Origin: Chitinophaga pinensis
GTDB lineage: Bacteria; Bacteroidota; Bacteroidia; UBA7662
Assembly: GCA_945874665.1 (NCBI GenBank)
Contig: CAMCHJ010000005.1
Span: 1 to 64,000, forward strand
Length of the DNA: 64,000 nucleotides
Direction of reading: 5' to 3'
Notes under the pieces: model-generated
Database searches by the model: none
What the model was told of the DNA's origin: nothing
What the model saw: only the letters and a program-made list of their open reading frames with translations
Part shown: positions 1 to 8,989 of the stretch, one piece after another
Numbering within the stretch: the stretch's first letter is position 1
Layout of the letters: every line of letters begins with the position of its first letter
Position numbers and translations under genes: made by a program

Positions 1-1
1 A

Positions 2-1594
2 ACAGGTGGTGCAAGTTTAATTTTGAATACCTCTGGCAGCATCAGCGGCGGTGCAACATCCGATTTGATTTTTGCACGTGGAGGAACTTCAAGCTTAGGT
101 ACATTGCGCATGACCACTGGCGCGAACACGGTTCGTAGTCTTACTCTCAACCACAGCGGCAGCAGCAATACCGATTTAACCCTTGGAGATGCCATTAACG
201 TAACTGGAACAGTAACCCTTACTGCAGGCACCCTCATCTCAAATGGTAACCTTACCCTCAAATCAACTTCTGCAACGGCTACGGCTACCGTGGTAGGTGG
301 CACCAACGCCAGCATCACTGGCAATGTAACCGCCGAGCGTTTCCTTCCTTGGGCATCGGCCAACAACAGCGGCTTCCGTTTTGTGAGCCATCCTTTGGCT
401 AGCAATCCTGTTATCAGTACCGTTACCAATTTGCCAACCGCTACCAATACCTTGGTAGGTTACAACGAAGGTGCAAATGCCTACGAAGGCATCAGCAACC
501 GTGCTGGTACTTGGCCACAAGGCATTGGCTACGGTGTTTGGACCGATGCCGCCACTACCCTCAGCTTCACCGGTGCTTTGCAATTGAGCGATGTATCAGC
601 TGTAAGCATGGGCAATGCCACGCAGCGTTGGAACTTTGCTGGAAATCCTTTCCCTAGCACCCTCGATTGGCATGCCGTAACCCGCACAGACATGGAAGAT
701 GCCGTTTATGTATGGGTAAAAGACGATGTAGCCGTAGGTGGTGGTGCTTGGGCATCGTATGTAGTAACAGGAAGTGTAAGCGCTAATGGCGGTAGCCGCT
801 ACATTGCACCTATGCAAGGCTTTATGGTGCGCGCTTCGGCTACTGGCACACCGAGTTTGGCTTATCCTGCCGCAGCACGCATTAGCAACCAAACGCCGAG
901 CTACCAACGTACCCAAAGCGCAGGTGACATCTTCCGCGTAAAAGTGAGCAATGCCAACAACAGCTCGCTCGAAACGGTGATTCGTTTTCACGCCAATGCT
1001 ACCGAAATCCACGACCCAGCTTACGATGCGGGGTTTGTAACCGACTATTTCAACGGCACACCCGATTTATACACCACCGATGCGCTGGGCGTTAAATACA
1101 GCATCAATTCGTTGCCAGCGTTGGGTACAGCATCGGTAATGGTGCCTTTGCAGCTCGAAACCTTTGGCGCCGGAAGCTTCAACTTTAGCTTCGATGCCAG
1201 CGAAATGTTAACAGCTTGTAGGGTGCAGTTAGAAGACCGTAGATTGGGCACCTTTACCGAACTCACAAACGGCCAAGTAATAAACATCACCGCTGGTAGC
1301 AACGATGCGGTGAATCGTTTCCGCTTGCATTTCAACAGCACAGGCGCAACCACCTCAGTACTTGATGGCCAAAACGACCTCATTCAAATGTACACACACG
1401 AAGGTGCCTTGTACATCAGGGGCATCGAGCAAGCTGAAAGCCTCCGCATCCTCGACATCAGCGGTCGTACCGTGTTTATGCAAGAGCAGCTGAGCCTCGA
1501 TGGCAATGCCCTTCGTCCGAACCTAGCCAAAGGCACTTACGTGGTGCAATTGGTGAGTGCCACAGGCGTAAAAACAGTAAAAGTTATTTTCTAA
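2..1594 (+). CDS. T9SS type A sorting domain-containing protein (5'-truncated by window edge)
   Basis: Reading frame stays open upstream of the called start to the window edge; Bacteroidota surface-protein repeats (GNPFPSTLDW); C-terminal sorting domain (LRILDISGRTVFMQEQ...GTYVVQLVSATGVKTVKVIF). Confidence 0.85.
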   Translation, partial: TGGASLILNTSGSISGGATSDLIFARGGTSSLGTLRMTTGANTVRSLTLNHSGSSNTDLTLGDAINVTGTVTLTAGTLISNGNLTLKSTSATATATVVGGTNASITGNVTAERFLPWASANNSGFRFVSHPLASNPVISTVTNLPTATNTLVGYNEGANAYEGISNRAGTWPQGIGYGVWTDAATTLSFTGALQLSDVSAVSMGNATQRWNFAGNPFPSTLDWHAVTRTDMEDAVYVWVKDDVAVGGGAWASYVVTGSVSANGGSRYIAPMQGFMVRASATGTPSLAYPAAARISNQTPSYQRTQSAGDIFRVKVSNANNSSLETVIRFHANATEIHDPAYDAGFVTDYFNGTPDLYTTDALGVKYSINSLPALGTASVMVPLQLETFGAGSFNFSFDASEMLTACRVQLEDRRLGTFTELTNGQVINITAGSNDAVNRFRLHFNSTGATTSVLDGQNDLIQMYTHEGALYIRGIEQAESLRILDISGRTVFMQEQLSLDGNALRPNLAKGTYVVQLVSATGVKTVKVIF

Positions 1595-1615
1595 GCAAAA
1601 AATATAATTACAGAT

Positions 1616-1825
1616 ATGAAAAAGTTCCTTCACATCAGCTTGGCAATTGTAGCCTTGGTTGTTATGAGCCAAGTGGCCCTGGCGCAACCTCCTCCTCCTT
1701 CAAGTCCTGCCGCAGTACCCATCGATGGCGGCTTGAGCTTGCTGCTCGCAGCAGGTGCCGGCTTGGGCGCGAAAAAAGCCTGGGATGCCCGCAAAGCAGC
1801 TAAAGAGTCCGAACCAGAGGCCTAA
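1616..1825 (+). CDS. Small PID-CTERM-like sorting-domain protein
   Basis: 69 aa: signal peptide, PPPP linker, then PIDGGLSLLLAAGAGLGAKKAWDARK (PID motif + hydrophobic helix + basic tail). Confidence 0.75.
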   Translation: MKKFLHISLAIVALVVMSQVALAQPPPPSSPAAVPIDGGLSLLLAAGAGLGAKKAWDARKAAKESEPEA

Positions 1826-1842
1826 TCAGCCTGTTTAAATTG

Positions 1843-1873
1843 AAAATCCTGCTCGTAATGGGCGGGATTTTTT
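1843..1873 (+). terminator. Rho-independent terminator
   Basis: AAAATCCTGC...GCGGGATTTT stem (one G-U) followed by T run, just after the 1616-1825 CDS. Confidence 0.7.
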
Positions 1874-1899
1874 GTTTAAACACGGAGCGCACGGAGGGG

Positions 1900-2050
1900 G
1901 TTGCCGAGTTCATCGAAGCATCGAAGGCGGTCCCTGAGCCTGTCGAAGGTGGTCCCTGAGCGCGCAGCAGCGGTTGCTGAGTTCATCGAAGCATCGAAGG
2001 TGGTCCCTGAGCCTGTCGAAGGTGGTCCCTGAGCGCGCAGCAGTCGAAGG
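1900..2050. repeat. Nested direct repeat, 73-bp unit x2 containing TCGAAGGyGGTCCCTGAGC subunits
   Basis: Copies at 1900 and 1973 differ at two visible positions; TCGAAGG recurs at 1921, 1943, 1994, 2016 and 2044. Confidence 0.85.
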
Positions 2051-2058
2051 GGGGCGGT

Positions 2059-4851
2059 CTACTTCCGAAAATGACGAATATTATACGTAAACGTCAGCAT
2101 CATAAACTGCTGCAACACCACCGTCTGCAAATCTTCCACATAGGTTTCGGTAACGTTACGGGCAATGCTGTTGTTTTGATTGAGCAGGTCAAAAACCGAC
2201 AAACGCAATTCGGCACGGCGGTCTTTCATAAAGCGATAGCCCACTCCCGCATTCAACAAGGTGAACTGCTGGTTAAAGCCATCCTCCAAACCCGTAAAGG
2301 CATTGTACATCACATCGGTGCTCAATACCAACATCGGTACAGGAATCCAATTGAAGCGCACACCTCCTGTGTGTATAAAATAGTCGTTGTTGAGCTGCGG
2401 CTGGATGCTGTTGAATACCGTATTGTAATTCAAGGTATAATTTACAGTGAAATCGAGTTGCTTGCTGATGTTGCTGCCAAGCGTAAAGCCGGTATTGAGG
2501 TTGTGGGTGAGGGCATTGTTTACCTTTCCATTGATTAAACTAGGCAAATTGTTGATGGTATAACCGGCGCTGAGGTTCATATTGCTCTTGAGCAGCTTCA
2601 CCGGAAAACCCCAGCTCATAAAGGATCTAAAATTATAAGCGCCGTCAACGTTCACAGGCCGAATCAACTGCGCACCCCGCACCAAGGCCAGTCCAGCCGG
2701 CAAAGTAGTATCGCGCGCCGCAATGAGGGTGCTGTTGGATATTTCGTTGTTGATGAGCGCGAGAGAGCCGAATACAAAAAAGGACGTGCCTTTTCCTGGC
2801 TTCGCTTCTCTAAAGCGACCGCCAATGCGGTGGGTGTACGACTGCCCAAGCTCGGGATTACCCGCCCGCAGCTGTAGGGTGTTGGTGTTGTCGACCACGT
2901 TTTGCAACTGACTCAAACTCGGCAACTGGATGTTGGTGCGGTAAAACAAACGTATGTTGGCGGTTTTCGATAAATTGTAGCGCAACATGGCCGTGGGCAA
3001 CCAGTTGTAAAAGTCAATGTCGGCATCTAAACTAAGTGGAAAAAGCTGCTCACTCAGCATATTCGTGATCTGGTAAGATGTGCCCACCATCCAATCGTAT
3101 TTTTCGGTGGAGAAGCGATAGCGGGTGCCAAAGGCTTGCGATAAAATGTAGTTATCGAAGCGGTTCGAAATGCTGCTGTCTAACAAATTATAAGCCCCGT
3201 CAACACTGTTGAAATTATTGGCAAGCTGGTCGCTTTCGCTGAACTGCCACTGAGGCGCGTAACTAAATTCAAGCATGCCTTTTTCGCCTACAGGTTCGGT
3301 ATATACCAAATCGGCCCGGTAGCGCTGCGCATAGGAGAAGGTTTCGATTTCCTGGTCAATAAGCAGCGAGTCGGGATTGAGTAAAAACTGCTGGTTCAAA
3401 GCCAATAAATCGCGCAGACCATCCTGAGCGTTTAAGTCTGCATTGATGTTGAGGGACATGGTTCTGCCCTTCTGTGCAAATTTATGCCGGAATTGCAGGT
3501 CTCCATTTACATTCCAAGAGCGATTGTCGGTTAGCTGTCGGTTAGCCGTGCTGTTGATGGGCAGGCCGTCGCGAGTGGTAGTGAAACCGTCAAAATCGCT
3601 GAGCTGATCGCGCCCTTGCCAGCTCACCCGAGGGGTAAAAATGATAGAATTACTGGTGTCGAGGTTGTATTCGATGCGCGTGGTAAGCCTGTTGTTTAAA
3701 TTAACGGTCTCGCCGCGGTTCTGCTCGTTGTACAGCTGCCCAATGCCATCCGCCAAAAAAAACTGCCTGGCAATGCTGCTTTCTTGGGTATTGTCGGAGC
3801 GATTTAAAAAATAACTGGCGCTCATCTTGCCTTTCTTGCCCCAATTATCGCTGTAATTAATGCCCAAGGCTTGGGTGGCGCTGATGCCGCCTTGTTGCCC
3901 TGTTAAAAAGTTAGCTGTTTCGCCACCACCCCCCGGCCTTCCACCCCCCGGCCTTCCTCCGCCTACAGGTCTACCAACGCTACTGCTGAGTCCTCCTAAA
4001 TCCTGACTACTGAAATTTTGCTGGTTGATGTTGTTGGCCATGCCAATGAGCGTGATGCGCTTGCTGCCCTTAAAAAAATTCACATTTCCGCCGGACATGT
4101 AGCGGTTATTGGTACCATAGCCAGCATATACTTTGCCAAAGCGCGAATTGTCTAAACCCGTTTTAGTGATGATATTGAGTGTTTTTTCGGTATTGCCATC
4201 GTTAAAACCTGTGAATTGCGCCTGGTCACTTAAGCGATCGATGAGCTGAATCTTGTCAACCACTTCTGCCGGCAAATTTTTCAAGGCCATGGTGGCATCG
4301 TCGCCAAAAAACTCTTGCCCATCCAACAAAACCCGTCGTACCTGTTCGCCTTGCGCTTGCACTTGTCCGTTTTCAACGGTAATACCCGGCATTTTGCGCA
4401 CCAGTTGCTCGGCATCGGCATCGGGGTTCACCTTAAAGGCATCGGCCCTGATCTCGGTTGTATCGCCGCGCTGCTCCACCCGCTGCTCCACCCCTTCGAT
4501 GCGCACCTCTCCTAGCGTTTTTACATCATCTTGTAATAAAAAGGGCGCTAACTGCACTGGTCCGCCTTCGCGCGGCACCCGTACCCTTTCCACCCCGGTT
4601 ACATATCCTACAAAACTGAGGCGTAATACGTACGGACCAGGACGGTTTAACTTCAATTCGAATTCACCTTTGGCATTGGTGGTGGTGCCGGTGATTTGGG
4701 TGCTGTCGAAAACCGGACTCGCCACTACATTCACCCCTGGTAAACCGAGCTTGGCAGCCGCATCTTGCACACTTCCTTTCACCACAAACTGCGCTTGGGC
4801 AGCTTCACTCACAATCAATAATACAAACAGCAGGGAATAAATTCGATACAT
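2059..4851 (-). CDS. TonB-dependent receptor-like outer membrane beta-barrel protein with carboxypeptidase-regulatory-like N-terminal domain
   Basis: Signal peptide; VVKGSVQDAAAKLGLPGVNVV CarboxypepD_reg-like domain; plug-like region; long beta-barrel; aromatic C-terminal region. Confidence 0.88.
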   Translation of the reverse strand: MYRIYSLLFVLLIVSEAAQAQFVVKGSVQDAAAKLGLPGVNVVASPVFDSTQITGTTTNAKGEFELKLNRPGPYVLRLSFVGYVTGVERVRVPREGGPVQLAPFLLQDDVKTLGEVRIEGVEQRVEQRGDTTEIRADAFKVNPDADAEQLVRKMPGITVENGQVQAQGEQVRRVLLDGQEFFGDDATMALKNLPAEVVDKIQLIDRLSDQAQFTGFNDGNTEKTLNIITKTGLDNSRFGKVYAGYGTNNRYMSGGNVNFFKGSKRITLIGMANNINQQNFSSQDLGGLSSSVGRPVGGGRPGGGRPGGGGETANFLTGQQGGISATQALGINYSDNWGKKGKMSASYFLNRSDNTQESSIARQFFLADGIGQLYNEQNRGETVNLNNRLTTRIEYNLDTSNSIIFTPRVSWQGRDQLSDFDGFTTTRDGLPINSTANRQLTDNRSWNVNGDLQFRHKFAQKGRTMSLNINADLNAQDGLRDLLALNQQFLLNPDSLLIDQEIETFSYAQRYRADLVYTEPVGEKGMLEFSYAPQWQFSESDQLANNFNSVDGAYNLLDSSISNRFDNYILSQAFGTRYRFSTEKYDWMVGTSYQITNMLSEQLFPLSLDADIDFYNWLPTAMLRYNLSKTANIRLFYRTNIQLPSLSQLQNVVDNTNTLQLRAGNPELGQSYTHRIGGRFREAKPGKGTSFFVFGSLALINNEISNSTLIAARDTTLPAGLALVRGAQLIRPVNVDGAYNFRSFMSWGFPVKLLKSNMNLSAGYTINNLPSLINGKVNNALTHNLNTGFTLGSNISKQLDFTVNYTLNYNTVFNSIQPQLNNDYFIHTGGVRFNWIPVPMLVLSTDVMYNAFTGLEDGFNQQFTLLNAGVGYRFMKDRRAELRLSVFDLLNQNNSIARNVTETYVEDLQTVVLQQFMMLTFTYNIRHFRK

Positions 4852-5254
4852 ATAAAAACTTCAACCTTACTACGACAGCAAGAATTCAAATAGGTTTAAA
4901 AGTCAAAGATAGCTTTTTGAAATTGCTGTTGCTAAGAACTTGGGGGGCGGCGTTTTTGAATTATAAAAATGTTAGGGGAGCTTGCTCCGTTATGATAAGA
5001 AAATCAAATTATCTATACACATAGAAGCTAATGTGTATAATATCAGTCAAAAAACGAACAGGTGAAGGTTAAATCAAAAACGGCTAGTAGGGGTGGTTAC
5101 TATTTGGGTTAAGTGAAGGTGGCGATCAGGAGCACCAAACTTGACTACCAATAAATTCCGCCCATTTATTGCGAATAAAGCTTAAAATCCGAAACTTATA
5201 GGCCCCATGCATCGTTTCTTTACCGAACTTTGCACCGCAATTAAAAAGCTACTC

Positions 5255-5683
5255 ATGAAGCGTACGCACATCATACTCATTGTGATCATTGCCATTGCCA
5301 TCGGCGTGATCATCAGCACCGTTGGCGACAGCAGCTCCTATGAAAATTTTGGCACCGCGGCAGCTAATCCCGAACGGGAATACCACGTGGTAGGCACTTT
5401 GGCGCGGGTAGATGAAATGCATTACGATCCAGAACAAAACGCCAATTTGTTTAAGTTTTACTTGCAAGACAATAATGGAGAAGTAAGCGAAGTGGTGTTT
5501 TACGGCACCAAACCGCAAGATTTTGAGCGCTCCGAGCAGGTAGTAATTGTGGGTCAGATGACAGGACAGCACTTTACGGCGCAAAAAATATTAACCAAAT
5601 GTCCTTCGAAATATACCGAAGACGAAATTCCAATAGAAGCAGAATACGAAGCCACAGGCACGGCACCAACAACGGAGGGTTAA
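5255..5683 (+). CDS. ccmE: Cytochrome c maturation protein CcmE family
   Basis: N-terminal TM anchor, OB-fold-like region (VVGTLARVDEMHYDPEQNANLFKFYLQDNNGEVSEVVFYGTKPQDFERSEQVVIVGQM); immediately before a CcmF/CcsA gene. Internal ATG at 5255 preferred over 5207. Confidence 0.8.
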   Translation: MKRTHIILIVIIAIAIGVIISTVGDSSSYENFGTAAANPEREYHVVGTLARVDEMHYDPEQNANLFKFYLQDNNGEVSEVVFYGTKPQDFERSEQVVIVGQMTGQHFTAQKILTKCPSKYTEDEIPIEAEYEATGTAPTTEG

Positions 5684-5684
5684 G

Positions 5685-8117
5685 ATGATAGAATACCTTG
5701 GAGAAAATTTGTGGGCGGGACGCCTTGGCCATGCTGCCGTTATTTTATCGTTCATCGCTTCAGTACTGGCTTTTATCAGCTATGCCGCAAGCACTTTTAA
5801 CAAGCCAGAAGGAGCCGTAAGCTGGAAAAAAATAGGTCGTACCTCCTTTTGGCTGCACAGCGTTGGTGTTTTGAGCATCATCGTGGTGCTGTTTTACATC
5901 ATCTACAACCATTTATACGAGTACAACTACGCTTGGTCGCACGCCTCGCGTGCCTTGCCAGCCAAATACATCATTTCGGCTTTTTGGGAAGGACAAGAGG
6001 GCAGCTTTTTGCTTTGGACTTTCTGGCACATGGTGATTGGCTGGGTGTTGATGTACAGCACCCGTCACTGGGAATCGCCCGTGATGGCTGTGGTATCGCT
6101 GGCGCAAGTAGCCCTCAGCTCCATGCTCCTCGGTGTGTATGTGCTGGGCTATAAAGTGGGCAGCAGTCCTTTCATCCTCCTGCGCGAGGCCATGGAAGCA
6201 CCCATTTTTGCCAATCCCGACTACCTCAGCTTCATAACAGACGGCAACGGACTCAATCCCTTACTCCAAAACCCTTGGATGGTGATTCACCCGCCGGTAC
6301 TTTTCCTCGGTTTTGCCAGCACCATTGTGCCTTTCGCCTTTGCCATTGCGGGTTTATTGAAGAAAGAATACAGCAGCTGGCTTACCCCTGCCCTGCCTTG
6401 GACCTTGTTTGGGGTGATGATTTTGGGCACGGGCATCATCATGGGTGCCGCTTGGGCCTATGAATCGCTGAACTTTGGTGGCTATTGGGCCTGGGACCCG
6501 GTTGAAAACGCCTCGCTCATTCCTTGGCTAACCATGATTGGGGCGGTGCACGTGATGCATGCGTACAAAAAAACAGGTAATTCGCTCCCAACCACCTTTA
6601 TTTTGGTGATTGCCACCTTCCTACTCATCCTCTACGCTACCTTCCTCACACGTTCGGGTATTTTGGGAGAAAGTTCAGTGCATGCCTTTACCGATTTGGG
6701 CATGTCGGGACAACTACTCGTGTTTTTGTTCGCCTTTTTGCTTTTGGGCGCAGGCTTGCTGATAACACGTTGGAAAGGCTTGCCACGTTCGCCAAAAGAC
6801 GAAGGCACTTACACCCGCGAGTTCTGGCTCTTTATGGGCACACTCATTTTGAGTTTGAGTGCTTTTCAAATCCTGATCAGCACTTCCATCCCGGTTTTCA
6901 ACAAAATTTTAGGCACCAACTTGGCCCCTCCGGCCGATCCCATTGCCCATTACAACCGCTGGCAGCTACCCATGGCCGTCTTGATCATGTCGCTGACCAC
7001 CATCGGGCATTTTCTCAAGTACCGTAAAACAGATGTAAAGGCTTTTTACCGCTCCTTAATCATGCCTACGGTATTGGCTGGGGCACTCACCATTGCCACC
7101 ATGATTCCGCTTAAAATTTACGCCTGGCCTTATGTACTGCTCATTTTTGCCAGCTGGTTTTCGCTGGCAGGCAACGGCAGCGTGCTGGTCAAACAATTCG
7201 GCAAGATCAAAAATGCAGGCGCCTCCGTGGCACACATTGGCTTTGCTTTGATGATGATTGGCGTGCTCATTTCATCGGCCAACAAAGAAGTAGTATCCAT
7301 CAACGAGTCAGGCGTAAGCTATGGTGAAGCCTTTGATGCCAAGGCCAATTTCGAAAACGTTTTGTTGTGGAAGAATGAAGGCTTAGAGATGAATAACTAC
7401 CGAGTAACCTATATAGGCGATTCGGTGGCGCCACCTAACCACTACTACAAAGTTTTCTATGAAAAGTTAAATGCCAAGGGCGAGGTCGAATACAACTTTA
7501 TGTTGTACCCCAATGCGCAAATCAATCCTAAAATGGGCTTGATTGCAAACCCCGATACCAAGCACTTTTTGCTGCACGATTTGTACACCCACGTAACACA
7601 GGTGATCGACAAAGACGCCTATAAAGACCGTCCGAAGTGGCAAGAACCCAAAACCGTGCAGTTCAAAGGCAAAGGCGATACGTTGATGTTGGCCGAGAAC
7701 CTCATCATCATGGAAGGCATGAGCTTGCAAATGCCTGCTGACATGGCTGATAAAGTGGCGGGGGCAGAAGTGGCCGTAGCAGCTAAAATCCGGGTAAAGA
7801 CGCTCAAAGGCGATATCCAATTAGAGCCTGTGTACGCCATCCAAAACGGCACCGAATTTCGTTATGATGCCACTTCTGAAGAAGCTGGCCTCAAAATAAC
7901 CCTCAACAAAATCGACCCGCAAGCCGAAACCGTTGAATTCAACATTGCCGAAGCCAATCCTGGCCCCAAAGAATACATCATCATGAAAGCCATCAAATTC
8001 CCTTTCATCAATGTATTGTGGATTGGCACCATCATTTTAGTAATTGGCTTTACCATGGCGATCATGCAACGCTATTTTGAAGCTTTGCGGATAGAAGCCC
8101 GTGAAAAGCAAGCCTAA
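5685..8117 (+). CDS. Cytochrome c biogenesis protein CcmF/CcsA family (heme lyase)
   Basis: Multi-TM with WAWDPVENASLIPWLT tryptophan-rich heme-handling motif; 810 aa. Confidence 0.92.
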   Translation: MIEYLGENLWAGRLGHAAVILSFIASVLAFISYAASTFNKPEGAVSWKKIGRTSFWLHSVGVLSIIVVLFYIIYNHLYEYNYAWSHASRALPAKYIISAFWEGQEGSFLLWTFWHMVIGWVLMYSTRHWESPVMAVVSLAQVALSSMLLGVYVLGYKVGSSPFILLREAMEAPIFANPDYLSFITDGNGLNPLLQNPWMVIHPPVLFLGFASTIVPFAFAIAGLLKKEYSSWLTPALPWTLFGVMILGTGIIMGAAWAYESLNFGGYWAWDPVENASLIPWLTMIGAVHVMHAYKKTGNSLPTTFILVIATFLLILYATFLTRSGILGESSVHAFTDLGMSGQLLVFLFAFLLLGAGLLITRWKGLPRSPKDEGTYTREFWLFMGTLILSLSAFQILISTSIPVFNKILGTNLAPPADPIAHYNRWQLPMAVLIMSLTTIGHFLKYRKTDVKAFYRSLIMPTVLAGALTIATMIPLKIYAWPYVLLIFASWFSLAGNGSVLVKQFGKIKNAGASVAHIGFALMMIGVLISSANKEVVSINESGVSYGEAFDAKANFENVLLWKNEGLEMNNYRVTYIGDSVAPPNHYYKVFYEKLNAKGEVEYNFMLYPNAQINPKMGLIANPDTKHFLLHDLYTHVTQVIDKDAYKDRPKWQEPKTVQFKGKGDTLMLAENLIIMEGMSLQMPADMADKVAGAEVAVAAKIRVKTLKGDIQLEPVYAIQNGTEFRYDATSEEAGLKITLNKIDPQAETVEFNIAEANPGPKEYIIMKAIKFPFINVLWIGTIILVIGFTMAIMQRYFEALRIEAREKQA

Positions 8118-8874
8118 CATAGCCCTTTGCGGCACTGGCCATGTGGCCTGGAAGCTCGGTGAAGCACTCCACCAAGCTGGTTATACCATCAGCTTTGTGT
8201 GGGGTCGCAACCGCTCCGATCGAGAGGCGCTAGCACGCTTGTTGGACGCACAAGCGGTAGCTGAGCTGCGAGCGCTGCCCCTCACGGATGTCTGCATCAT
8301 GGCCTTGCCCGATGCCGTTATTTTAGAAGTAGCCCAGCAAATAGTCCCCGATACGCATCGCTTACTCCTGCATTGTGCGGGCGCTGGCAGCTTGGATCTG
8401 CTGGCCAACCACCCCCGACAGGGCATCTTGTGGCCATTGCAGAGCATTCGCAAGGAACTGAGCTACGACTGGCGGAAAATACCCTTGCTTTGTGATGCCA
8501 ACTCAGAGGCAGATTTGAATCTTTTGCTGGAAATAGGTGCGCACTTATCGGATCTTTGTATTGCCGCCGACCAAAAAAGTCGCGAAACCTACCACCTCGC
8601 CGCCGTAACCACCGCCAATTTTGGTAATTTTTTACTGGAACAAGGCTTCGACCTGCTGAAAAAACAACAACTCGATCACCGTTTGCTGCTGCCCATTTTG
8701 CGCTTCCAACTCGAAGCCTTCGAAAGTGAACAGTCGCCCTGGGAACGACAAACCGGTCCCGCCCGCCGCGGCGACCTCCCCACGCTTGAAAAACAGCTCC
8801 AGCAAATTGCAGAAAGGCCCGAACATTCGGCTTTGTACCGCCTTTTTTCAGCACTCATCCAAAACAAACCTTAA
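8101..8874 (+). CDS. Rossmann-like and DUF2520 domain-containing protein
   Basis: GTG start overlapping ccmF end; N-terminal NIALCGTGHVAWKLGEAL; LLHCAGAGSLDLL and DUF2520-type C-terminal half. Confidence 0.8.
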   Translation: MKSKPNIALCGTGHVAWKLGEALHQAGYTISFVWGRNRSDREALARLLDAQAVAELRALPLTDVCIMALPDAVILEVAQQIVPDTHRLLLHCAGAGSLDLLANHPRQGILWPLQSIRKELSYDWRKIPLLCDANSEADLNLLLEIGAHLSDLCIAADQKSRETYHLAAVTTANFGNFLLEQGFDLLKKQQLDHRLLLPILRFQLEAFESEQSPWERQTGPARRGDLPTLEKQLQQIAERPEHSALYRLFSALIQNKP

Positions 8875-8915
8875 ACGCTGGCGTCATTCAGGCAGGAAAA
8901 TGTCATTGTGGGGAA

Positions 8916-8930
8916 TGGCATCGTTCTTGA
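8916..8930 (+). promoter_or_regulatory. Candidate sigma54-like -24/-12 element upstream of lon
   Basis: TGGCATCGTTCTTGA (GG-N10-GA), preceded by AAAATGTCA; near-identical layout upstream of htpG. Confidence 0.4.
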
Positions 8931-8989
8931 CCTTTAAGACCATTGGCTTTGACTGCCATACTGACACCTTGCTTATTTTGTAAACCATT

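Noticed and set aside
3925-3965. CCACCCCCCGGCCTTCC tandem repeat
   Set aside because: In-frame GRPGGG low-complexity codons inside the TonB-like receptor; not an independent element.
4253-4840. 195-aa + strand ORF
   Set aside because: Shadow ORF opposite the TonB-like receptor N-terminus; Ser/Thr/Pro/Cys-rich artefact composition.
8318-8854. 178-aa - strand ORF
   Set aside because: Opposite the DUF2520 gene; Arg/Gly-rich shadow ORF.
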